From an uncultured Clostridia bacterium (GTDB lineage: Bacteria; Bacillota; Clostridia; Christensenellales; UBA1242): 64,000 bases of DNA. Each line of letters opens with the position of its first letter. Within the stretch, counting starts at the first letter, position 1. The stretch spans positions 37,936 through 101,935 of the forward strand of contig CANQKH010000004.1 of NCBI GenBank assembly GCA_947624415.1, given 5' to 3'. Under the pieces are notes generated by a model. That model was not told where the DNA came from. It made no database searches and worked only from the letters and a program-made list of their open reading frames with translations. Positions 51,297-61,283 of this stretch are shown here, one piece after another. Both the position numbers and the translations under genes were made by a program.

Positions 51297-53066
51297 TTAT
51301 ATTTTTTTTGTTTTTATTTCATTTTCAAGTCTTTCGGCAAATTCTGACAAAGATAGTCCGGATTTGTTCTCGAAACCTCTTCCTCTTATTGATATGGTGT
51401 TTGTTTTTTCTTCTTCATCACCAACTATAATTAAATAAGGAATTTTCAAGGCAGAAGCCTCTCTAATTTTGTATCCTATTTTTTCATTTCTAAGGTCTTC
51501 AAACACTCTAATGTTGCGTTTTGCCAATTCTTCTTTAATTTTATGAGCATATTCGTTATTTCTTTCAGTTAACGATAAAACTTTAACTTGCTCTGGTGCT
51601 AGCCAAAGAGGAAAAGCACCAGCATATTTTTCTATAATATAAGCAAGTGTTCTTTCATAACAACCTACACTTGATCTATGAATAATATAAGGATGTTTTT
51701 TAACGCCATCTTTATCTGTGTATTCCATACCAAACTTTTCAGCAAGCATTTGATCTATTTGAATTGTAATTAACGTGTCTTCTTTTCCATAAACGTTCTT
51801 TATTTGTATATCAAGTTTTGGACCATAGAAAGCCGCTTCTCCTATTCCAACAACATAAGGGACTTGAAGATCGTCCAAAATTTTTCTCATTGTAGATTGG
51901 GCTTCATCCCATTGTTCTTTCGTTCCAATATATTTGTCTCTATTGTTTTCATCCCATTGGGAGAATCTATACGTAGCATCTTCATATAAGCCTAAAGTTT
52001 TTAACATATAATTAGCAAGCTCAAGGCATCCTTTAAATTCATCCTCTAATTGCTCGGGTGTACACATAAGATGTCCCTCGGATAAAGTAAATTGCCTTAT
52101 ACGAATTAATCCGTGCATTTCACCGCTCGCTTCATTTCTAAATAAAGTTGAAGTTTCATCATAACGTAAAGGTAAATCTTTATATGAACGAACCTTATTT
52201 AAATATGCTTGATATTGAAATGGACAAGTCATAGGACGCAAAGCATAAACCTCTTTATCTTTATTTTCATCACCTAATACAAACATACCATCTTTATAGT
52301 GATCCCAGTGCCCAGAAATTTTATATAAATCGCTTTTTGCCATAAAAGGTGTTTTTGTTAATTGCCAGCCCCTCTTTTCCTCTTCATCTTCAACAAATCT
52401 TTCTAACAACTGAATTACTTTTGCTCCTCGTGGCAAAAGGATAGGCAATCCCTGTCCAATATAATCCACCGTTGTAAATAATTCTAATTCTCTTCCTATT
52501 TTATTGTGATCGCGTTTTCTTGCTTCTTCAACCTTTTTAATGTATTCACTTAATTCCTTACTACTTTTAAAGGCATAGCAATAAACTCTTTGAAGCATCT
52601 TATTTTTTTCATTTCCTCTCCAATATGCTCCATTAACACTATGAATTTTGAACGCCATATTTTGTAATTTGGTTGTTGATTCTACATGTGGTCCCCTGCA
52701 CAAATCAAAAAAGTCATCTCCCGTGTAATAAACAGAAATTTCTTCATCCTCTTTCAATTCTTTAATGATTTCCTGTTTATATTTATTATCTTTAAATAAA
52801 TCCAGAGCTTCCTGCCTAGAAAGAACTTTTTTTGTAAATATTTCACCTTTATTAATTATTTCCTTCATTCTTTTTTCAATTAATGCATATTCATCTTGAG
52901 TTATAGAATGGTCAAGGTCTATATCATAATAAAAACCATCATCAATAGCTGGACCTATCGTTAATTTTGCATCTGGATACATACTTACTATTGCTTTTGC
53001 AAGAATGTGAGCAAGAGAATGTCTTGCCATTTCCAATTTTTCATCTTTTACTTCTTTAATTTCCAT
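51297..53066 (-). CDS. thrS: Threonine--tRNA ligase lacking the N-terminal TGS domain
   Basis: MARHSLAHILAKAI; LRPMTCPFQYQAYLNKVRSYKDLPLR; GEMHGLIRIRQFTLSEGH. Confidence 0.97.
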   Translation of the reverse strand: MEIKEVKDEKLEMARHSLAHILAKAIVSMYPDAKLTIGPAIDDGFYYDIDLDHSITQDEYALIEKRMKEIINKGEIFTKKVLSRQEALDLFKDNKYKQEIIKELKEDEEISVYYTGDDFFDLCRGPHVESTTKLQNMAFKIHSVNGAYWRGNEKNKMLQRVYCYAFKSSKELSEYIKKVEEARKRDHNKIGRELELFTTVDYIGQGLPILLPRGAKVIQLLERFVEDEEEKRGWQLTKTPFMAKSDLYKISGHWDHYKDGMFVLGDENKDKEVYALRPMTCPFQYQAYLNKVRSYKDLPLRYDETSTLFRNEASGEMHGLIRIRQFTLSEGHLMCTPEQLEDEFKGCLELANYMLKTLGLYEDATYRFSQWDENNRDKYIGTKEQWDEAQSTMRKILDDLQVPYVVGIGEAAFYGPKLDIQIKNVYGKEDTLITIQIDQMLAEKFGMEYTDKDGVKKHPYIIHRSSVGCYERTLAYIIEKYAGAFPLWLAPEQVKVLSLTERNNEYAHKIKEELAKRNIRVFEDLRNEKIGYKIREASALKIPYLIIVGDEEEKTNTISIRGRGFENKSGLSLSEFAERLENEIKTKKI

Positions 53067-53094
53067 ACTTACCTCCTAAATTTTGCGTTGTTTA

Positions 53095-53282
53095 ATAAAA
53101 AAACGCCCTTTAAAAATAAGGACGATTTAATAACCGCGGTTCCACCTTAATTGCTTATAAAAGCCACTTAATTATACTCTTCACTGCAATAGTGGTTTCA
53201 AATTTATTCTATCTTAGTCTTTCACCAAACGACTTTTCTCTGCACGAATCAAATAAATTCTACTTGTCTATCACTCCAAGTT
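53095..53282 (-). ncRNA. T-box leader of thrS
   Basis: AAGGTGGAACCGCGGTTATT T-box sequence on - strand, followed by CGTCCTTATTTTTAAAGGGCGTTTTTTT terminator. Confidence 0.95.
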
Positions 53283-53288
53283 ATATAT

Positions 53289-53317
53289 ATTTTACGACAT
53301 GGTAAAGTTTTTGTCAA
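53289..53317 (-). promoter_or_regulatory. Promoter of T-box/thrS transcript
   Basis: TTGACA-17 bp-TAAAAT. Confidence 0.75.
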
Positions 53318-53326
53318 CAATTTTTT

Positions 53327-54091
53327 TTAATTTAATTTGAATTTTTTTATATTTTGCAAAGAGTTTTGATTTATTGTTATTCTTTCTTCAAATATCTTTT
53401 CTAAGAGATTAATAGCGTTGCTTGTTTCACTAAAATATAAATTTATTTTTTGTGGAGATAAATCGATTACAGATGAGACCATGCTATCCTCGCTTATAAG
53501 TTTATTTGTATACTCGCATTCTTCCGAAAAAATTCTATAACCTCCATTTTCTTTTACTACAGATATCTCATCTTCACAAATATCTAAATTGTCAACTAAG
53601 AACTTTAATAAATCTATAAAACTATCTCTTGAAATTAGATATTCTTTATTTTCATTTGATAAATTTACTAATTCTTCCCATTTGTCATGTAGAGAGCGGA
53701 GTTTGAAATAGTAAAAAGATTCTAGATATAATGTGTTATCTAAAACCAAGTTTTTTCTTATAATAAACTTATCCGTTTCTTTATCAAAATTCAAAAGTGC
53801 TTTTTTAAAAGCAAAAATGCTTGCTTTGTCTAGTTCTGGCAATATAAGTGATTTATTTAAGAAATCTGCTTTGAATTTTGTGCATATTATTTCTATAATT
53901 GAATTTGTTAATATTAATTTTAATTTTTCTTTATCCTCTTCCTTTACAGCTATTAAAATAGAAATATTTCCATTCTCTTCGTTTGATGTTACAACGCCAT
54001 TTAAAGATTTAACATAATTTGATAGTATGTTATAAACATATCTTGACATTTCCGCATTTTCACTCTTAAAATTAAGAGAAAATTCCCACAT
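53327..54091 (-). CDS. Sporulation protein YtxC-like
   Basis: NTLYLESFYYFKLRSLHDKWEELVNLSNENKEYLISRDSFIDLLKFLVDN; upstream of thrS. Confidence 0.82.
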   Translation of the reverse strand: MWEFSLNFKSENAEMSRYVYNILSNYVKSLNGVVTSNEENGNISILIAVKEEDKEKLKLILTNSIIEIICTKFKADFLNKSLILPELDKASIFAFKKALLNFDKETDKFIIRKNLVLDNTLYLESFYYFKLRSLHDKWEELVNLSNENKEYLISRDSFIDLLKFLVDNLDICEDEISVVKENGGYRIFSEECEYTNKLISEDSMVSSVIDLSPQKINLYFSETSNAINLLEKIFEERITINQNSLQNIKKFKLN

Positions 54092-54217
54092 ACATAACTC
54101 CTTACAAAGAATATTTTATGCAAGGTTATTAAAAATACACTTAGAAAATAAAAATTAAATTAAATAATTTGACAAATTATTGAGAAATGTTGATAATAAT
54201 ATTATAGTGAGGTTAAT

Positions 54218-54940
54218 ATGAAAAGAAAAATGAAATATTTATTGGCTATTTGCCTATGTCCGTTTCTACTTACCGCCTGCACTCCTCCGCCAAGTTATGT
54301 CATTAACGTAAGCCCAAGTGATTTAAAATTGGGTTCTGTGAAAGGAGGCACTTCAGACGAAAAACAAGAAGGAAGTCAAATAACCCTTGAAGTTAATGAA
54401 AATATGCCAGAAACAAATCCTTTTATATGTTGGATTAAGAATGGAAGAACTGTTGTATCAACAGAAAAGACACTTAACTTGACTTATAATTCTTCAAATG
54501 CAGGCTCTTATACTGCTGTTTTTGAAGAAGAAGCAAAAAAAATGAGGTATTCTTCTTTAACCAAAATCGATTGTCAGCCTGAAGGCTATTCAAATGTTTC
54601 CTTTCAATTATCAGTTTCTGCAATTTCAAGCGGCTCAACAAATTATTCACTTTTTACAGAAGGAAGTATGAATAATGGCGAAAGTTTTTTAACTGATAAT
54701 AAAACAATTTGCTACTTAGGAAATGCAGACGGCTTAAATGTTTATAGATTTCAAATAAGTTTTGAATTGGGAAATGGAGAAAATACAGATAAGTTTATAT
54801 ATGTTTTTAACAATACATTAAGTGATTCATTATTTGGCGACAATGAAACTTGCACTATTACAGAGCATAGCGATGAACTAAAAACTGACATATCATTAAC
54901 ATTTAGTAAATTAACATATTCTCTTTATCACCAACAATAA
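54218..54940 (+). CDS. Predicted lipoprotein, unknown function
   Basis: Signal peptide with lipobox (CPFLLTAC); isolated + strand gene with own terminator. Confidence 0.8.
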   Translation: MKRKMKYLLAICLCPFLLTACTPPPSYVINVSPSDLKLGSVKGGTSDEKQEGSQITLEVNENMPETNPFICWIKNGRTVVSTEKTLNLTYNSSNAGSYTAVFEEEAKKMRYSSLTKIDCQPEGYSNVSFQLSVSAISSGSTNYSLFTEGSMNNGESFLTDNKTICYLGNADGLNVYRFQISFELGNGENTDKFIYVFNNTLSDSLFGDNETCTITEHSDELKTDISLTFSKLTYSLYHQQ

Positions 54941-54974
54941 TTTAAGCCCATGAAATAATTTCATGGGCTTTTTT
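54941..54974 (+). terminator. Terminator of lipoprotein gene
   Basis: AAGCCCATGAAATAATTTCATGGGCTTTTTT. Confidence 0.9.
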
Positions 54975-54978
54975 ATAT

Positions 54979-55012
54979 AAAAAATCCATAAGTAATAAAC
55001 CTATGGATTTTC
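54979..55012 (-). terminator. Terminator of small repeat peptide gene
   Basis: AAAATCCATAGG...TTATGGATTTTTTAT on - strand. Confidence 0.75.
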
Positions 55013-55021
55013 GGCTGAAAA

Positions 55022-55210
55022 CTACTTGCAATTTTTTGCAGAAGAGTTTGTTTTTGAACTGCAGCCCTTTGCTTCGCTTGATGCTTCAACGTTCTTTGCT
55101 CTAGAAGAAGTTTTGCTTCTTGCTTCGCTTGATGCTTCAACATTTTTGGTTCTTGAATTTTTACTGCCCTTAGTTGAAGACTTGCCGACCTTAGAGTTTT
55201 TACCAAACAT
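55022..55210 (-). CDS. Small Ser/Lys/Ala-rich repeat protein (62 aa)
   Basis: AGGAGGTGAAAACT-ATG; MFGKNSKVGKSSTKGSKNSRTKNVEASSEARSKTSSRAKNVEASSEAKGCSSKTNSSAKNCK; own terminator. Confidence 0.75.
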   Translation of the reverse strand: MFGKNSKVGKSSTKGSKNSRTKNVEASSEARSKTSSRAKNVEASSEAKGCSSKTNSSAKNCK

Positions 55211-55284
55211 AGTTTTCACCTCCTGAAATTCAAGGCTGATTGCCTTGTATAAATAGATTGTCATTTATTTCAATTTTTATACAT

Positions 55285-55316
55285 AAAAAAAGATAACTTG
55301 TTAGTTACCTTTTTAT
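55285..55316 (-). terminator. Terminator after DUF1292 gene
   Basis: GGTAACTAACAAGTTATC followed by TTTTTTT on - strand. Confidence 0.75.
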
Positions 55317-55387
55317 TTTATTTATAGCATACAAAAGCTTATTCACACGTGAATTGAGTATTTATTCAATTTTAAACAACATACCTT

Positions 55388-55801
55388 TTACTTTTTGCCT
55401 GCTGGCTTGCCTGCTGTTTTTGGTGCCGACTTCTTTGCAGGTTGAGCGTCTTTTTTAGATTCCTTTTGCGCCTCTTCTAATAGATCATAATATTTATCAA
55501 AAACAGCGATTGCAATTTCTTCATCCTCTTCAATTCTAATTACAGAATTGCCATCATCATCTGTATCTACTAAGAATACAATTGCTTCATCATCTGCAAT
55601 TCCTTCAATATGATCAACTGGTTTCAAAACACAATACAATCTTTTTTCTTTTCTTACTTCATAAGGAATAACAGCAACTTGTTCAAATGTTAGTTGTTTT
55701 CCGCTTTCATCCATAAGAATGATTGGATCTTTATTATCTTGATCTAGAAGAATGTCAAGTAAATCTACTGGTTTTGCGTTGTTTTCGTTTTCTTTTTCCA
55801 T
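55388..55801 (-). CDS. DUF1292 (YrzB-like) protein with basic Ala/Lys/Pro tail
   Basis: PIILMDESGKQLTFEQVAVIPY...YCVLKPVD...EAIVFLVD; directly downstream of ruvX. Confidence 0.88.
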   Translation of the reverse strand: MEKENENNAKPVDLLDILLDQDNKDPIILMDESGKQLTFEQVAVIPYEVRKEKRLYCVLKPVDHIEGIADDEAIVFLVDTDDDGNSVIRIEEDEEIAIAVFDKYYDLLEEAQKESKKDAQPAKKSAPKTAGKPAGKK

Positions 55802-55803
55802 AA

Positions 55804-56226
55804 TTAACCCCTTTTATTTTCAATGAATGTTTGCAATATTATTTGTGCTGAAATTTTATCTATGAGTTCCTTTCGCTTTTCCCTTCGAACACCGCTCGAA
55901 ATTAATATTTCTTCTGCTTCTGCCGAGGTTAAGCGCTCATCGATATACACAACATTTACACCAGAAAGCTCTTGAAGTTTTTCGCCAAATTCCTGATGCA
56001 ATTTCGCTCTTTCACCTATGGTTCCATCCATATTGAAAGGCATCCCTAATGCAATCTCATCAACATTATATTCTTTAATTAGTTTTATTATGTGATTAAT
56101 CGCATCGTCTTGCCCAATGTTTTTGTAAACTTCAAAAGGGCTTGATATTATGCAAAGTGCATCGGTCATCGCAATGCCAATTCGCTTATCGCCATAATCA
56201 ATCCCCATTTTCCTGTGTTCTTGCAT
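55804..56226 (-). CDS. ruvX: Holliday junction resolvase-like protein RuvX/YqgF
   Basis: KMGIDYGDKRIGIAMTDAL; YIDERLTSAEAE; internal ATG likely start. Confidence 0.94.
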   Translation of the reverse strand: MQEHRKMGIDYGDKRIGIAMTDALCIISSPFEVYKNIGQDDAINHIIKLIKEYNVDEIALGMPFNMDGTIGERAKLHQEFGEKLQELSGVNVVYIDERLTSAEAEEILISSGVRREKRKELIDKISAQIILQTFIENKRG

Positions 56227-56297
56227 TACATCTCCACTATCATTATAACCTATAACGTAAATATTAGTCAAATAAAAAACAAATATTTTTTTATTTT

Positions 56298-58793
56298 TTA
56301 TTTACATTCGTAAAGATTATTTCCAATTCCTATTGTTACTGATAAAGGCACCTTTAAATTTACAACGTTTTCCATTTCTTCTTTTAAAATATTGGAAACT
56401 CGTTCTTCTTCCCCCAAAAATGTATCTATAATAAGTTCATCGTGGATTTGCAATATTAATTGGCTCTTTAAGCCCTCATCCTGTAATCTTTTATCAACTT
56501 TTAACATTGCCAGTTTTATTATATCAGATGCTGTTCCTTGTAAAGGCATATTCATAGCAACGCGTTCACCAAATGTTCGAGTTTGATATTTAGATGACGA
56601 TAATTCAGGAATCATCCTTATTCTCCCAAATTTAGTCATTGAATAACCTTTTTCTTTTGCAAATTCGACATTATTATCCATAAATTGTTTTACCTTAGGA
56701 TACTTTGTAAAATATGATTCAATGTAATCTTTTGCCATAGAACGCGTGCTTTTAATATTCTGCGATAATCCATAATCACTAATTCCGTAGATAATTCCAA
56801 AATTTACTGCTTTTGCATCGCGTCTTTCATTTTCTGTAACATCTTCAATTTTTTTGTTGAAAATGTGAGAGGCTGTTAATCTGTGAATGTCTTCACCCTT
56901 TATAAAAGAATTAATAAGATTTTCTTCACCCGACATATCTGCAAGTAATCGTAATTCAATTTGACTATAATCGGCTGAAATTATCTTTCCACCTTCAAAC
57001 TTTGATTGAAAAATTTTTCTTAAAATTTTACCATCATCGTCTCTGGTTGGTATATTTTGTAAATTAGGTTCACTACTTGATAATCTTCCTGTGCTTGTTA
57101 AGGTTTGGTTGAATGTTGTATGAATTGTGTTTCCATTTCTTAAACAAATATTTTTATATACATCTATATATGTGTTTATAAGTTTGGAATATTTCCTATA
57201 AGTTAAAATATTATCAACAATAGGAATAAATCTAAGTTCATCAAGAATATTTGCACTTGTGGACTGTTTTTTGTTGTTATAGGCTTTTATTCCAAGTTTT
57301 TCGAACAAAATATATGCCACTTGCTTTGGGGAATTTATATTAAACTCTTCTCCTGCATCGAAATAAATTTTATTTACAAGTTCATCTATTTTATTTTGAA
57401 ACTCAATACTTATTTCGTCCAATTTTTCTTCATTTATCTTAAATCCTCTAACTTCCATATTAAAGAGTAATTTAGTCAAAGGTTGTTCTATTTGAGAATA
57501 AATAAACATCAAATTTTTTCTCAATAACTCTTCGTCGAGTTCTTTATTTTTACTATAATATCCTGATATGTCTAAGTTTTCTATATTACTTTTCATTCCA
57601 GCAGAAACGAGATAATACTTTAAAGCAACATCGACATACCCTTTCATATTTATTCCTAAATTATTTAGAAAATGCAAGTCATCCTTTGCGTGTAATGTAT
57701 ATTTTGTTATTTCTTCATTTTCAAATTCACCTTTAAAGTGTAAGCATACATCTTCTAAAGTTATTGGTTCATCAAATAAAGTAAAATTTTTCTCTAAATA
57801 ATAAATTTTATTGTCAATAAAGAATTCTAACTTATTTAAATCATAACTAAATGCATTTGATGAAATTTTTAGATTTTTAAGCGTTTTTGCATCCAATTTT
57901 ATTTTTTCATATTCATTAGTTTGTTGTTCTTTTGCATCAAAATTAAATAACATTTTATTTTTTATCAATGAAGAAAAATCCCACTCAGCAAAAAAGTCAT
58001 AAACTTCTTTATTAAATGGAAAACTATATACGCAATCATCTTCATTTAAATCTATTAAACATCCACGATTAATTGTGGCAAGGATTTTCGATGTAAATGC
58101 CATCTCTTTCCCTTCTACTAATTTATCCTTTAATTTGCCAGTTATATTTGTGATATTTTCATAGATATTGTCTATTGTTTCATATTTTTCCAACAGACTT
58201 AATGCAGTTTTCTCACCAATGCCCTTTACACCGGGAATATTGTCTGATGCATCACCCATAAGGCCTTTCAATTCAATTATTTGATAAGGTTTAAGGCCAA
58301 ATAATTCAATTAATCTTTGAGGAGTAACTTTATCAACTTCACTAACACCCTTCTTTGTTAACCAAACTGTAGTATCATTATCTATAAGCTGAAGCAAATC
58401 CCTATCACCAGATAAAATTATTTTTTCACCTTTAAATTTTTTTGTTAGGGTTCCAATAATATCATCAGCCTCAATTCCCTCTTGCTCTAAAAATGTTATA
58501 CCCATTTTTTTCAGCATTTCTTTTATTACGGGAAACTGTTTTCTTAGTTCATCAGGCATTGGTTTGCGTTGCATTTTGTAATCGCTGAATATTTCATTTC
58601 TAAAAGTCCTGCGTGCATGATCAAAAGCGACCACAATATGAGAAGGTTTTTCTTCTTGCAATATTTTCAACAAAATATTGGTAAAACCATAAATAGCACC
58701 AGAAGGATTGCCGAAATGATTAGAAAAAGACGGAAGCGCATAAAACGCTCTATTTACTATGCTGTTTCCGTCTACAAATAAAATTTTAGTCAT
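56298..58793 (-). CDS. polA: DNA polymerase I
   Basis: 5' nuclease domain (LFVDGNSIVNRAFYAL) and Pol A motifs SADYSQIELRLLADMSG, RRDAKAVNFGIIYG, LQIHDELI. Confidence 0.97.
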   Translation of the reverse strand: MTKILFVDGNSIVNRAFYALPSFSNHFGNPSGAIYGFTNILLKILQEEKPSHIVVAFDHARRTFRNEIFSDYKMQRKPMPDELRKQFPVIKEMLKKMGITFLEQEGIEADDIIGTLTKKFKGEKIILSGDRDLLQLIDNDTTVWLTKKGVSEVDKVTPQRLIELFGLKPYQIIELKGLMGDASDNIPGVKGIGEKTALSLLEKYETIDNIYENITNITGKLKDKLVEGKEMAFTSKILATINRGCLIDLNEDDCVYSFPFNKEVYDFFAEWDFSSLIKNKMLFNFDAKEQQTNEYEKIKLDAKTLKNLKISSNAFSYDLNKLEFFIDNKIYYLEKNFTLFDEPITLEDVCLHFKGEFENEEITKYTLHAKDDLHFLNNLGINMKGYVDVALKYYLVSAGMKSNIENLDISGYYSKNKELDEELLRKNLMFIYSQIEQPLTKLLFNMEVRGFKINEEKLDEISIEFQNKIDELVNKIYFDAGEEFNINSPKQVAYILFEKLGIKAYNNKKQSTSANILDELRFIPIVDNILTYRKYSKLINTYIDVYKNICLRNGNTIHTTFNQTLTSTGRLSSSEPNLQNIPTRDDDGKILRKIFQSKFEGGKIISADYSQIELRLLADMSGEENLINSFIKGEDIHRLTASHIFNKKIEDVTENERRDAKAVNFGIIYGISDYGLSQNIKSTRSMAKDYIESYFTKYPKVKQFMDNNVEFAKEKGYSMTKFGRIRMIPELSSSKYQTRTFGERVAMNMPLQGTASDIIKLAMLKVDKRLQDEGLKSQLILQIHDELIIDTFLGEEERVSNILKEEMENVVNLKVPLSVTIGIGNNLYECK

Positions 58794-58794
58794 G

Positions 58795-59112
58795 TTACCT
58801 CATAACTTTCAAAATGTTTAAAATTTGTCCTGCATTATCTAGTTTAAATAAGTTTCTAAATGTGTCTGGTATTACTATTGTCAAAACCAACAAGATCGTC
58901 ATAACAATTAAAAGAATAAAGAACACAATCTTTAAAGGACTTCCTATGAAGTTTACTGCTGCATAGGCTAAAGCAATAAGCAAACCTCCATAAATAGAAA
59001 CATATTGCATCCATAAAGCCATATCTTCCATTCCATAAATATTTACATAGCATAAAAACCCTATATAAACAATGGTAATGCAAGCCAAAATAAAATATAA
59101 TGTAGATTTCAT
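58795..59112 (-). CDS. Small multi-TM membrane protein, unknown
   Basis: 105 aa, three to four hydrophobic segments; adjacent to polA. Confidence 0.65.
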   Translation of the reverse strand: MKSTLYFILACITIVYIGFLCYVNIYGMEDMALWMQYVSIYGGLLIALAYAAVNFIGSPLKIVFFILLIVMTILLVLTIVIPDTFRNLFKLDNAGQILNILKVMR

Positions 59113-59128
59113 ATAATCCCCTCCAACT

Positions 59129-60136
59129 CTATTCTACAACATTTTTTGAAAAATTGCTATCATTTAAGTCGTCTTTTTTTATTTTTTTATCATGTTTTTT
59201 CTTATTTTCGAGTGGTTTTATCTTTTTATGTTTATTTTCCTTCTTATTTTTACTAGATTTTTTATTTTTCTTTAATAATTTTTTGGGAATACTTCCATCA
59301 TCTGGCAAGCATTCTTTTAGTGAATCGGGGTTTGCAAGCAAATCTTTAAATAGTTTCAAAGTTTTGCTCATATAAAAACCATCCGCAATTCTTTCGTCCA
59401 ATGACATTCCACAAGTTATAAATTTACCTAATTTTAACTCCTTATTATTTTCAACATAAGGCTCGATCTTCTCCTTCCCCATTGCAACAAACATAGAAGT
59501 AGTTCCAAAATTATACAAGTGATGATAAATATATGGAAGTTTTATTGATTTAAGATTTGTCAAAAAACAACTTGTATGAAATGGACTTGCATTTATTAAA
59601 CTTTTTGGCAGCATCCCATGTCTATCTAACCAACGAACAAGTGCCATACACCATCTAAACAAAAAATCTGGCAATTTACAAAACATCCCGGCAATTTTAG
59701 TTGTTTTATGAACTGAATTGTCAACCAAGTTTCTTGCAATTTCATCATCTACTATTTTTGCAATTTCTGCCAAACTCTCTCTCCCAGTGAAGTAAAATTT
59801 ACAAGTTACGTCTTCAGCATCATCTTCCAATTTCTTCTTTATATCTAATGAGATACTTATATAATTTCTTTGATACGTTGTTCCTCTCATTATAAAACGA
59901 TTCATTTTTTTTCTAGTATAAAAAATTCTTACAAGAGCAGCAAACAAAATATGCATATATGTATAATGATTTCCATTACGTCTTTCTCGTGCTATAAATT
60001 CATCAAGGGGGCCACAAGGTGCCTTTACATTTATATAGTTTACAGCATCAATCCTCTGTGGCATAAAGAAAGGTTCCGCCTTTTCTATTATCGTCATTCC
60101 CTTTACTTTTTTGCCATCATTTCTATGTCCAAACAT
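59129..60136 (-). CDS. 2-oxoacid dehydrogenase E2/CAT-like acyltransferase-fold protein with poly-Lys tail
   Basis: CAT/E2-fold sequence, SLDERIADGFYMSKTLKLFKDLLANP at the usual HRxxxDG position; Lys-rich C-terminus. Confidence 0.7.
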   Translation of the reverse strand: MFGHRNDGKKVKGMTIIEKAEPFFMPQRIDAVNYINVKAPCGPLDEFIARERRNGNHYTYMHILFAALVRIFYTRKKMNRFIMRGTTYQRNYISISLDIKKKLEDDAEDVTCKFYFTGRESLAEIAKIVDDEIARNLVDNSVHKTTKIAGMFCKLPDFLFRWCMALVRWLDRHGMLPKSLINASPFHTSCFLTNLKSIKLPYIYHHLYNFGTTSMFVAMGKEKIEPYVENNKELKLGKFITCGMSLDERIADGFYMSKTLKLFKDLLANPDSLKECLPDDGSIPKKLLKKNKKSSKNKKENKHKKIKPLENKKKHDKKIKKDDLNDSNFSKNVVE

Positions 60137-60389
60137 TTTAAATTCCTCCGCAGTTAACTAAATAATTATAACCCAAAATACTAATTATGCCAAACAATTT
60201 TTTTAAATTTAATAAATTTTTATAAAAAAAACAAAAACACCTCATTTTAGAAATTGTAACTTTCTTTTTAGGTAAAATTGAACATGACAAATATATGTTG
60301 CTATGCTTGTAAACTTGTTATTTATCATTTATTGTCTAATAATTGCAAACTACTTGTTTTTTTCGCAATAAAAACACTATACTAATTTT

Positions 60390-60581
60390 ATGAGAGTTAA
60401 GCTGGGAAATGGTTTTTACTTTATGTATATCATATTTGCATTGATATATCTTTTAGTTTTATTCTTTTGTCTAAGGAAGAAAAGTTTAAAAACGATTCGA
60501 ATTGTTTTAATGATAATTGCTTTTCTAAATTTTGCATTACACTTTTTAAAGGCATCTAATAGAATAAGACCTCACATTTAA
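60390..60581 (+). pseudogene. Short membrane ORF, possibly truncated N-terminus of a multi-TM protein
   Basis: 63 aa with two TM segments; ends within the convergent neighbour. Confidence 0.35.
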
Positions 60582-61275
60582 CAATTGGTTTGTCTTGTTT
60601 TTGCAACACAATAACATCTTTGTTTTGTAATTCCAGTTTATGGACATCAAGCATGTCATTTTCAAACGACTGATTTGCATATATAACTTCCATTTCTTTA
60701 ATTAATTTTGTTTCTAATTCTTTAACCGAAAAGGTATTTAAAACGAAACGCAAATATTCCAAATTGTTTGTATGGTGAGACATATCTATATTGGTACTTC
60801 GCACTTTTACTTGTTCAACAATTGGCAGATTTTCATAGTCAAACTTGCAAAATTGAATGTCAATCAATGGCGTTTCTGCAAGCATTGTTTCGTTCACTCC
60901 AACAGTGTTTAATTTTCTAATTCTCTGCGTTGAAATGTCCAAAGCACACTCCTCAACACGAGAGTAAAACACAATTTCATCTTTTATTGATTTGGCGACA
61001 ACATCAACATTCATTTTGACTAGTGATTTAAAGGAGATAAAGCAAAATATTACAAATTCTTCATTCCATTTCAATTTTTTAAAAATTTTTACTCTGTTTT
61101 TGGTAAAAACCCAAAAAGCATTATATTTTTCTTTTGCTGTAACCCCATCAATTTTCAATTCTCCCATTAGATCGGTTATTGCATCTTCTACAACCTGAAA
61201 TGTGCCCAAAATAGACAAACACTCATCTGACCCCGCCATACTGGCACTAACTTTTTGCTTTTTTGTATAAACCAT
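60556..61275 (-). CDS. Acyl-ACP thioesterase-like (hotdog fold) protein
   Basis: Two-hotdog length; VRSTNIDMSHHTNNLEYLRFVLNTF resembles the acyl-ACP thioesterase 'D-D-N-xH-x-NN-Y' motif. Confidence 0.6.
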   Translation of the reverse strand: MVYTKKQKVSASMAGSDECLSILGTFQVVEDAITDLMGELKIDGVTAKEKYNAFWVFTKNRVKIFKKLKWNEEFVIFCFISFKSLVKMNVDVVAKSIKDEIVFYSRVEECALDISTQRIRKLNTVGVNETMLAETPLIDIQFCKFDYENLPIVEQVKVRSTNIDMSHHTNNLEYLRFVLNTFSVKELETKLIKEMEVIYANQSFENDMLDVHKLELQNKDVIVLQKQDKPIVKCEVLFY

Positions 61276-61283
61276 AAATTCTC

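Noticed and set aside
54973-55226. Alternative-frame ORFs overlapping the small repeat peptide
   Set aside because: The frame starting at 55210 has the clear AGGAGG site; other frames owe their length to the repeated low-complexity DNA.
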